Below, piece by piece: positions 8,699-20,600 of a stretch of 64,000 bases of DNA. How positions within the stretch are numbered: position 1 is the first letter of the stretch; each line of letters opens with the position of its first letter. The translations under genes and the position numbers were made by a program. Source of the stretch: Caenimonas aquaedulcis. GTDB taxonomy: Bacteria; Pseudomonadota; Gammaproteobacteria; Burkholderiales; Burkholderiaceae_C. The notes under the pieces are model-generated. The model was given only the letters and a program-made list of their open reading frames with translations. It ran no database searches and had not been told where the DNA came from. Location of the stretch: assembly GCF_015831345.1 (NCBI RefSeq), contig NZ_JADWYS010000001.1, positions 2,942,618-3,006,617 on the forward strand, written 5' to 3'.

Positions 8699-11600
8699 AT
8701 GGCTTCCCCCGTCCTTAGTTCATTCTGGAGCCCCACATTGGGTACGGTCGCCTCCAACGCGACTAATCCCGCCGGCGTCTCTGTCGCTCAGATGGTTGTC
8801 GACGGCTCGATCACCGACGCCGATGGTTCTCCCGTCGAGGCGATCATCGTCACGCAGACAACTTTCGGTCTGGGGGACTGGCAATACAGCGTGGACAACG
8901 GCGCCAACTGGGTGTCGTTTTCGGGCGGGATCAGCACAGGTCTCGCACTGGGCCCCACGGCGCTGATCCGGCTGGTACCGAACGGCATCGTCACGGGTGA
9001 TGCCTATATCCGCTTTGCGGCGTGGGACCAGAGCAGTGGGGTGCAGGGCACGTTCATCGCCGTGAACTCACCGTCGGTGAGCACGCAGCAGGACTGGGCC
9101 AATATCAAGGTCACCGGCGCGAACGATGCGCCGGTGTTCGTCCCCCCGGACTTTCCCGGGCTGTCGACAACCCTCTTGCCCGGGACGGCGCAGGCCAACC
9201 AGATCATCCTCGAGCCGGATGGCCACATGGTGCTGGTTGCCAGCTTTGGCGACGCGGCAACCGCAATGACGGTGGTCGCGCGATACAACCCGGATGGCAG
9301 CCTCGAGCCCAGTTTTGGATACAACGGCACCGGCTGGCAGGGTGCCAACGTGGGACCTGTCGGCCGGGACCGCCCGAGCGCCATTGCCATGCAGGCCGAT
9401 GGCAAATTCGTCGTCGCGGCCACCATTTCGACAACCGGCAGTGGCGATGACATCGCGATGCTGCGCTTCAACCATGACGGCACGGTGGACCCGACGTTCG
9501 GCAATAGCGGGTGGGTCAAGACCTCGATCAGCAACACGGGCAACCTCAACGACCGCGTCAGCGGAATGCTGATCCAGCCGGACGGCAAGATTGTCCTGGC
9601 AGGGTTCACCCGCAGCGCAGGCGCGGGCAACAACGACTTCCTGCTGGTTCGCTACAACCAGGACGGCAGCCTGGACACCAGTTTCGATGGCGATGGCAAG
9701 GTCATCACCGCATTCAATTCCGGCGCGGACGCCGCTGTACGCGTGCTCATGCAGCCCGACGGGAAGCTCCTCGCGATCGGCAACGCCACGATCGGCGGAT
9801 CGACCCAATTCGCGATCGCGCGCTACAACTCCAATGGGGGACTCGACACCGGCTTCGGAAATGCCGGCATCGTCACCACCGACATCGATGCCAATGGCGA
9901 TACTGCGTACGCCGCCGTGATGCAGGCCGACGGCAAGATTGTCGTGGTTGGCAATGCCGCCGCGGCAGACGCCGCGAGCAGCCTCGGCAACTGGGCGGTC
10001 GCGCGCTACAACACCGACGGATCGCTGGACAACAGCTTCTCGGGCGACGGCAAAGTCACTACCTCCGTTGCCACGGGCGGCGGGTGGGCACAGGCCGTCG
10101 CCGTGCAGGCGGACGGCAAGCTGGTGGTGGCCGGTTTCAGCGCCAGCGCCAGCAACATCAATATCTGGGATCTCGCGGTCGTCCGGTACAACACGGACGG
10201 GTCGCTGGACACCTCCTTCGGCAGCGGCGGCAAGGTCGTGCGCGATTTCGCGCGGGACCCTTACGACCTCACCAGCGACGACATGGCGTTCAGCGTCGTC
10301 ATCCAGCCTGATGGCCGCATCGTCCTCACGGGGACCAGCGGCAGCGCGGGGACGCGTGACATCGCGATCGAGCGCTTGAACGCGGATGGCAGTTTCGACG
10401 CGACTTTCGGTGGCACGCCGCCGGTCATCCACGGCGCCGGCACCGGCCCGGTGGTCCTCGACAGCAAGGTGACGGTTTATGACCACCAGCTCGGCACGTT
10501 GTCCGAAGGGCGCGGAGACTACACAGGCGCCACCGTCACCCTGATGCGCGAAGGAGGCGCCAACGCCCAGGACGTCTTCTCCGCCAAGGCGGGAGGAACC
10601 CTCAGCGCACTCACACAGGGCGCCACGATCCACATGGGCATCTCCGACTACGGGACCGTGACGACCAACAGCGGGGGCGTGCTGGTGATTCAGTTCGCCA
10701 ATGGCATCCCGCAGGAAGACCTGAATTCGGTGCTTCGGCAAATTGCCTATAGCAACACGAGCGGCGTCCCGGAGGCGCCGATCCGGATCCAGTGGACGTT
10801 CTCGGACGGCAATTTTGGGGACCAGGGCACCGGCGGCGCCCTGACCGCCCAGCATTTCACGTCGGTCCTCCTGCCCCACCAGGTCGAAGGCACGACCGAC
10901 GACGACAATCTGAACGGCGACAACAACGGCGATTACATCCGGGGCCTCGCCGGCAACGACAACATCAACGGCGGCGCGGGCAACGACACGATCGACGGCG
11001 ACGGGGGCAACGACTTCATCGCAGGCAACGGCGGCAACGATTTGGTCCACGCCGGCGAGGGCGACGACTACATCATCGCGGGCGGCTTCGGCGAAGGCGG
11101 AAGCGACACCATCGACGGCGGCGCCGGGCGCGACGTCGTGTCCTACAACTTCGGCGGCAGTGCCGTGGGCGTCACCTTCGCCTCCACCGTGCCGAGCGGC
11201 ACGCAAGTCGACCCCCTGGGCGGCACGGACACCTTCAGCAGCATCGAAGAAGCGCACATCTTCGGCAGCAGCCACGACGATTCGATCACGGGCGACGGCG
11301 GGCGCAACTTCATCGGCGGCGGCGGCGGCAACGACACGCTCACCGGCGGCGGCGGCCAGGACACCTTCTCCTACAACATGGCCGAAGGCGCGGCGGGCTC
11401 CGACCTCATCACCGACCTGAGCGCGGGCGACAACATCAGCATCAACAACTCCAGCGGGCCCGCACCTGTGCTGTCGGAGATCGTGCTGCAGGGCGATTCG
11501 CCCGGCGCGCTCGACCATCAGGTGATGGTGGCGACGCCGAGCGGCGGTGTCACGCGCATCTATGTCAGCGCGGACGACACGCCCGGGGCGGAAATCATCA

Positions 11601-14600
11601 TCCGGCTCGACGGCGAATTCACCGCCGACGACTTCTACATCTACAACGGCCCCTTCGGCGCCGACATCAACTACGCGCCCGGACAAACCATCCTCGGCGG
11701 GCCTGGCAACGAGCAGCTGAACGGCGGCCAGGGCCCGGACACCATCGACGGGGCCGGCGGCAACGACAACATCCAGGGCAACCAGGGCAACGATTCGCTC
11801 ACCGGCGGTGACGGCGACGACTTCATCGGCGGGGGCCTCGGCAACGACGTGATCGCCGGAGGGCCGGGCTGGGACGGCACGGCCTACTGGGACGCCACGG
11901 CAGGCGTGAGCGTCACGTTGTCGACCGGCACGGTGACCGGCGGAGGCGGCAACGACACCCTGAGCGGCATCGAGGACGTCACCGGATCGCCTTTCAACGA
12001 CACGCTTCGCGGCACGTCCGGCGACGAGAACCTCAACGGCGGCATGGGCGACGACCTGATCAGCGGCGGGGGCGGCACCAACGACTGGACGAACTACTGG
12101 TATGCGACGGCGGGCGTCAACGTCAACCTGCAGACCACGGTAGCGACCGGAGGCGGCGGCAACGACACGGTGCAGGGCATCGAGAACGTCGGCGGCTCGC
12201 CCCATGGCGACACGCTGGTGGGCAACGGCGCCAACAACAGCCTGCGCGGCGAAGACGGCAACGACAGCCTCGTGGGCGGCGACGGCAACGACTTCATCAC
12301 CGGCGGCTTCGGCAACGACACGATCGACGGCGGCCTGGGCAGCGCCGACATGGTGGACTACTACTACACCGGCAACACCGGCGGGGTCAACGTCGACCTC
12401 ACCAACCACCAGGCGACCGGCGGGCAGGGCACCGACTCGATCACCAACATCGAGAACGTCAAGGGATCGGACCAGAACGACACGATCACCGGCGACGGCA
12501 ACTCCAACTACATGGAGGGCCAGGGCGGCAACGACGCCATGAACGGCATGGGGGGGAACGACAACCTCGACGGCGGCGAGGGCAGCGACACCCTGCAGGG
12601 CGGCGCCGGCGACGACAACCTGAACGGCGCGAACGGCGACGACTCGATCACCGGCGGCCTCGGCAACGACGTGCTCACCGGCGGCGCCGGCAACGACACG
12701 ATGCAGGGCAACGAGGGCGGCGACTCGTTCGCGTCCGGGCCCGGCAACGACGTGATGGACGGCGGCGTCATCACCGACCGCGTCAACTTCCTCGACGGCA
12801 ACACGCTCAATTACCTGTCGGCGCCGGCGGGCGTCAACATCAACATGTCGGGCGTGACGGGCGACGGCACCACCGGCTCGGGCACCGTGCAGGACGGCTA
12901 CGGCGGCACGGACACGGTGTCGAATTTCTTCAACTTCAACGGCTCCGCGTTCAACGACACCATCACCGGCAGTTCCGCCGTGATCTTCGAGCTCTTCCGC
13001 GGCGACCGGGGCGACGACACGATCGACGGCGGCGCGATCACCGACAAGCTCAACGCGATCAACAGCAACCGCATCACCTACCAGTTCGCGAGCGCCGCCG
13101 TGATGGTGGACCTGCAGAACAACAAGGCGACCGGCGGCGACGGCAACGACACCCTGCTGAACTTCAACCAGGTGCGCGCCTCGTCCTTCAACGACACCAT
13201 CTTCGGGTCGAACCGCACGGACGTGACGGAATCCTTCGACGGGCGCGGCGGCAACGACACGATCGACGGCATGGGCGGCTTCGACACCGTCCGCTACGAC
13301 CAGTCGGCGACGGGGCCGGTGAACGTGAACTTCGCGTCCGGTACCGCCACCGACGGCCTGAGTGGCACCGACACGCTCGTGAGCATCGAGGGCGTCTTCG
13401 GCACCAACTGGAACGACACCCTGACCGGCGGCAACGTGAACAGCGGCGCGTTCGTGGGCGACGGACTCTCGGAAGTCTTCCGCGGCGGCGCGGGCAACGA
13501 CACGATCGACGGCGGCGTCGGCTACGACCGCTCCGACTACAACACGTCGACGGCGGGCGTGAACGTCACCCTGGGCGGCGCCAGCCCGGGGACCGCGTCC
13601 GACGGCCTGGGCGGCACGGATACGCTGCTCAACATCGAAGGAGTCCGCGGCTCGGACTTCGGCGACACGCTGACGGGCAGCAGCGCGCCCTTCGAGTCCT
13701 TCGAAGGGCGGGCGGGCAGCGACACGATCGACGGCGCGGGCGGCAACGACCGCATCGAATACGGCACCTCGCCGGCGGGCGTGAACGTGAACCTCGGCGC
13801 CAACCAGGTGACCGCGGACGGCTGGGGCACCAGTGACGTCATCGCGAACATCGAGGCCGTCCGGGGCAGCCAGTTCAACGACACCCTCGTGGGCAGCGAC
13901 GGGCCGAACCTGCTCGAAGGCCAGGGCGGCAACGACAGCATCCAGGGCGGCCTGGGCGACGACACGCTCGATGCCGGCAACGGCGTCGACACCATCGACG
14001 GCGGCACGGGCAACGACACCCTGGTGGTGCACGCCGCGTTCGCCAGCTATGCCGTGAGCACCCCCAACGGCACCGATACCGTGCTCGTGGGCGGATCGGA
14101 GAACATCACGCTGCGCGGCATCGAGAGCATCCAGTTCACCGACGGCGTGAAGACGCTGGCCCAGGTGCAGGCGGGCACATCGTCCGACCAGCTGCTCAAC
14201 GGAGGCGCGGGCAACGACAACCTGGTGGGCGGCGCAGGCAACGACACGCTCAACGGCCAGGCCGGGAACGACACGCTCGACGGCGCGGGCGGCAACGACA
14301 TCATCAACGGCGGCCTGGGCAACGACGTCGTCATCGGCGGCCCGGGGTCGCAGGACTGGTCCAACTACGGTGACGCCACGGCGGGCGTGGGAGTCAACCT
14401 CACGTTGCCGGCGATCGTGACGACGGGGGGCGGCGGGGCGGACACGCTGACCGGCATCGAGAACGTCGGCGGCTCGAACTTCAACGACACGCTCACGGGC
14501 GACGGCAACGACAACGCGCTGCGCGGCGAAGGCGGCAACGATTCGCTCGTCGGAAACGGCGGCAACGACTACCTCACGGGCGGCGCCGGCAACGACAACC

Positions 14601-17600
14601 TGCAGGGCGGCGCGGGCTTCGACACGGCCGACTACTTCTTCGTGAACGGCATGACGGCGGGCGTGGTGGTCAACCTGACCACCGGCCTGGCCACGGGCGG
14701 CGGCGGCAACGACATCCTGTCGGGCATCGAGAACGTCAACGGTTCGAATTTTGCCGACACGATCACTGGCGACGCCAACGGCAACTTCATCGAAGGCCGC
14801 GACGGCAACGACAACATCCTGGGCAACGCGGGCAACGACAACGTCTTCGGCGGCGCCGGCAACGACACCATCGACGCGGGCACGAACGACGACTGGGTCA
14901 ATGGTGGCGACGGCAACGACAACTTGCAGGGCGGCGCCGGTTTCGACAACGTGGACTACGGCGCGTCGACCGCGGCGGTCAACGTCAACCTGGGCACCGG
15001 CCTCGCGAGCGGCGAGGGCAACGACACACTCGCGGGCTTCGAAGGCGTGCACGGCTCGGCGCTGAACGACACGATCACCGGCGACGCGAACAACGGGGAC
15101 ATCAACGGCGGTGCGGGCGACGACATCCTCGACGGCGGCGCGGGCACCGGCGACAGCGTCTCGTACTGGGATGCCAACGGCCCCGTGGCCGTCGACCTCT
15201 CCACGGGTTTGGCGACCGGCGCGGCGGGCAACGACACGCTGGCGAACTTCGAGGGCGCCAACGGCTCGGTCTACGACGACTCGCTGACGGGCGATGCCAA
15301 CGGCAACTTCTTCGACGGCAACTTCGGCAACGACACCATCGTCGGCGGCGGCGGCTTCGACAACGTCGGCTATTACGGCGCGAGCGCCGCGGTGGTGGTG
15401 AACCTGCTCACCGGCGCGGTGACCGGGGGCGGCGGCAACGACTCGCTGTCCGGCATCGAAGGCGTCAACGGCTCGTTCTTCAACGACTCGATCACCGGCG
15501 ACGGCGGCGACAACAACCTGAACGGCAACCTCGGCAACGACACCATCGACGGCGGCGCCGGCAACGACAGCACGGGCTACTACGACGCCACGGCGGGAGT
15601 CTCCGTCAACCTGCTGACCGGTGCGGTCACCGGCGGCGGCGGCGCCGACTTCCTGATCAGCATCGAGAACCTGGGCGGCTCGTCCTTCAACGACACGCTG
15701 ACGGGCAGCGCGGCGAACAACAGCATCCGCGGCGAGGACGGCAACGACTCGATCATGGGCGGGGACGGCAACGACTTCCTCACCGGCGGCGCGGGTAACG
15801 ACACGATCGACGGCGGCAACGGCACGAGCGACATGGCGGATTACCTGTTCGGCGGGGCGACGGCGGGCGTGAACGTGAACCTCGCGACGACCCTCGTGAC
15901 GGGCGGCAACGGCTCCGACGTGCTGACCAACGTCGAGAACATCAACGGCACGGGCTTCAACGACACGATCGCCGGCGATGGGAACAACAACTTCCTGCAG
16001 GGCAACGCGGGCAACGATTCGATCGACGGCGCCGCGGGCAACGACAACGTCCAGGGCGCGGACGGGGACGACACCCTGCTCGGCGGACTGGGCAACGACA
16101 ACGTCGACGGCGGCAACGGCAACGATTCGCTGACCGGCGGCCTGGGCAACGACAACGTGCTCGGCGGCGCGGGGAACGACATCCTGCAAGGCAACGAGGG
16201 TGGCGACTTCATCCGCCCGGGCGGCGGGAACGATACCGTCGACGGCGGTGCGGTGCTCGACCGGGTGAATTACTTCGACGGCAATTCGCTCAGCTACAGC
16301 GAAGCGCCGTCCGGCATCAACCTGAACTTCTCGGCGATCACCGGCACGGGCACGGGCAACGGCACGGTGGCCGACGGGTACGGCGGCACCGACACCGTCA
16401 GCAACGTGCAGTTCATCACCGGGTCGGCCTTCAACGACACGATCACCGGCAGCTCGGCGATCATCTTCGAGCAGTTCGAAGGCGGCGCGGGCGCCGACAT
16501 CATCAACGGCGGCGCCTTCCTCGACCCGCTGCTGCAGCGCGACGGCAACCGCGCGGTGTACACCAACGCCGGAGGCGCTGTCACAGTGGACCTCACGGCC
16601 GGCACGGCGACCGGCGGGGCGGGCAGCGACACGCTCGTCAACATCAACTCCGTCCGCGGCTCCGCGTTCGGCGACGTCCTGATCGGCTCCGACCGGCTCG
16701 ACTACAACGAGACCTTCGAAGGCCGCGCGGGCAACGACACGATCGACGGCAAGGGTGGCGGCGACTGGGTGCGCTACAGCGGCGCGACCAGCGGCGTGAC
16801 GGTGAACCTGGCGACCGGCGAGGCCGTCGACGACGGGCAGGGCGGCCACGATTACTTCACCAACATCGAACGCATCCAGGGCTCCAACTTCGACGACATG
16901 CTGATCGGCGGCAACCCGCTCAACGGCGTCACGATCACCGACGGCCTGAACGAGGTCTTCCGCGGCGACGGCGGCAACGACACCATCGACGGCGGACAGG
17001 GCTTCGACCTGGCCGATTACGCCAACGCCACGGTCGGCGTCACGGCAACGCTGGGCGATACCCTCGACGGCTCGGCCAACGACGGCCAGGGCGGCGTCGA
17101 CGTGCTGCGCAACGTCGAGGGCCTGCGCGGCTCCTCGTTGAACGACGTGCTGAATGGCAGCGACACCGCGCCTTTCGAGTCGTTCGACGGCCGCTTCGGC
17201 AACGACACCCTCGACGGCAACGGCGGCATCGACCGCGCCGACTACGGCAGTTCCACGGCGGGCACCAACGTCAACCTGACCACCGGCGTGGCGCAGGACG
17301 GCCTCGGCGGCACGGACACGCTGCTGGACATCGAGAACGTGCGGGGTTCGACCTTCGCCGACGTCATCGTGGGCAGCGCGGCGGCGAACCTGCTGCAGGG
17401 CCAGTCCGGCAACGACACCATCACGGGCGCGGCCGGCGACGACACGATCAACGCCGGCACCGGCGTGGACGTGGTGGACGGCGGGGCGGACAACGACACC
17501 CTCGTGGTCGCCGGCGATTTCGGGGCTTACACGGTCGGGCGCACCGCCACGGACACGTCGCTCACCAACGCCGCCACCGGCGAAAGCATCACCTTCCGCG

Positions 17601-20600
17601 GCATCGAGCAGGTTTCCTTCAACGGCGACATCAAGACGCTCGCGCAGGTGCAGGGCAATTCGCTCAGCCCCTTCGACGACAGCTATGTCGGCACCGACGG
17701 CAACGACAGCATCAATTCGCTGGCCGGCAACGACACCGTGAGCGGCATGGACGGCAACGACACCATCGTCGGCGGCACCGGCAACGACAGCATGGCCGGC
17801 GGCGCCGGCAGCGACACCTACGAGGTGGATGTCGCGGCCGACCAGGTCGTGGAGCAGCCCGACGAAGGCACCGACCAAGTCAATGTCGCGTTCACGATCG
17901 CGGGCACGTACGCGCTGCCCGCGAACGTCGAGAACGCCACCGTCATCTCGGCGGGCACCCTGGCCGTCCACCTCACCGGCAACGGGCTGGACAACGTGCT
18001 CACGGGCAGCGCGGCCGGGAACATCCTCGACGGCGGCGCGGGCGACGACACGCTCGACGGCGGCGCGGGCAACGACACGATGATCGGCGGCTCGGGCGAC
18101 GACGAGTACCGCGTGAACTCGCTGACCGACGTCATCACCGAGGCCGCCTCCAACGGCCTGGACCGCGTGCTGGTCGCGCTGCCCGCGGCCGGCGCCTACG
18201 TGCTTTCGGCGAACGTCGAGAACGCGACGCTGACCAATACCATCCCGGGCGCCAGCCTGACGGGCAACGCCTCCGACAACTGGCTGATGGGCAGCTCCGC
18301 CTCCAACACGCTGCTGGGCATGGACGGCAACGACACGCTGACCGGCTCCGGCGGCGCGGACACGCTGGACGGCGGCACGGGCACCGACCAGGCCAACTTC
18401 GCGGGCACGATGGCCTCCTACACCATCACGCGGCCGAATGCGACGGACACGCAGCTCGTCAACGCGCTGACCGGCGAGAGCTACATCGTGCGCAACGTGG
18501 AGACCTTCCAGTTCTCCGACGGCCCGAAGACGCAGGCGGAGGTCTGGGGCAACTCGCTCAGCCCGTTCAACGACATGTACACCGGCACCCCCGGCGACGA
18601 CAACCTCAACTCGCTCGCCGGCGACGACAACGTCACGGGCCTGGGCGGCAACGACACGCTCGTCGGCGGCGCGGGCAACGACACGCTCATCGGCGGCCAG
18701 GGCGACGACACCTACGATGTGGATGTCGCGGCGGACGTCGTCACCGAAGCGCCGGACCAGGGCGAGGACACCGTCCGCGTATCGTTCGCCGCGGTCGGCG
18801 CCTATGTGCTGCCCGCGAACGTCGAGAACGGCACGGTCATCTCGGCCGGCACGCTGGCGGTGAACATCACCGGCAACGCGCTGGACAACGTGCTCACGGG
18901 CAACGCCGGCGCCAACACGCTCAACGGCGGCGACGGCGACGACACGCTCGACGGCGGGCTCGGCAACGACATCCTGGTCGGCGGGCTCGGCAACGACACC
19001 TACGTCGTCGGCGCCATCACCGACATCGTCAACGAGACGCTGGGCGGGGGCGGAGAGGACACCGTCAAGGTGGCCCTCACGGCGGCGGGCACCTACGTGA
19101 TGACGGCGGGCGTGGAGGACGCGCTCGTCACCGGAACGATCACGGGCATCAACGTCACCGGCAACGCCTCGGACAACGTCATCACGGGCAACAACCTCGC
19201 GAACACGCTGCTGGGCATGGACGGCAACGACACGCTGATCGGCTCCGGCGGCAACGACGTGCTGGACGGCGGCAACGGAACCGACCAGGTCAACTTCGTG
19301 GGCACGATGGCCTCCTACACCATCACGCGCCCGAACGCGACGGACACGCAGCTCGTCAATCTGGTGACGGGCGAGAACTACATCGTACGCAACGTCGAGA
19401 CCTTCCAGTTCTCCGACGGCCCGAAGACGCAGGTGGAAGTCTGGGGCAACTCGCTCAGCCCGTTCAACGACGTGTACACCGGCACACCGGGCGACGACAA
19501 CCTCAATGCGCTGGCGGGCAACGACAGCGTCACGGGCCTGGGCGGCGACGACACGCTCGTCGGCGGCGCGGGCAACGACACGCTGGTCGGCGGTGAAGGC
19601 AACGACACCTACGACGTCGACGTCGCGGCGGACGTCGTCACCGAAGCTCCGGACGAGGGCGAGGACACGGTTCGCGTGTCGTTCGCCGCGGTCGGCACCT
19701 ATGTACTGCCCGCGAACGTGGAGAACGGCACCGTCATCTCGGCCGGCACGCTGGCGGTCAACATCACCGGCAACGCGCTGGACAACGTGCTCACAGGCAA
19801 CGCGGGCAACAACACGCTCAACGGCGGCGACGGCGACGACACGCTCAACGGCGGCCTGGGCAACGACATCATGATCGGCGGCCTGGGCGACGACACCTAC
19901 GTCGTCAGCGCCATCACCGACAACGTCAACGAGACGCTGGGCGGCGGCGGCACGGACACCGTCAACGTGGGCCTCACCGCGACCGGCATCTACGTGATGA
20001 CGGCCGGTGTCGAGAACGCCCTCGTCACCGGGACGATCACGGGCATCAACGTCACCGGCAACGCCTCCGACAACGCGATCACGGGCAACAGCCTCGCGAA
20101 CACGCTGCTGGGCATGGACGGCAACGACCAGCTCACTGGCGGCGGCGGCAACGACATCCTGGACGGCGGCAACGGCAGCGACACGGTGTTCGCGATCGGC
20201 AACCGCGCGCAGTTCGTCCTCACGCGTCCCAACGCGACGGACGTGGTGTTGACGAGGGCCGGTGAAGTGCTGACGCTGCGCAACGTCGAGTTCGTGCATT
20301 TCGGCGACGGCGAGACGGTGAGCATGAACGGCCTCATCGGCAACACGCCCAGCGCCTTCAACGACTTCATCCTCGGCACCGCGGGCGGCGACACGATCGA
20401 CGGGCTCGCCGGCAACGACAACATCAACGGCATGGAGGGCAACGATTCGCTCACCGGCGGCCTCGGCAACGACACGCTGATCGGCGGCCTGGGCGACGAC
20501 ACGCTGAACGTGGACGCCGGAGGCGACGTCGTCGTGGAGCTCGCGGACGGCGGCAACGACCGCGTGAACGTCGGCTTCGCGGCGACGGGCACCTACGTGC

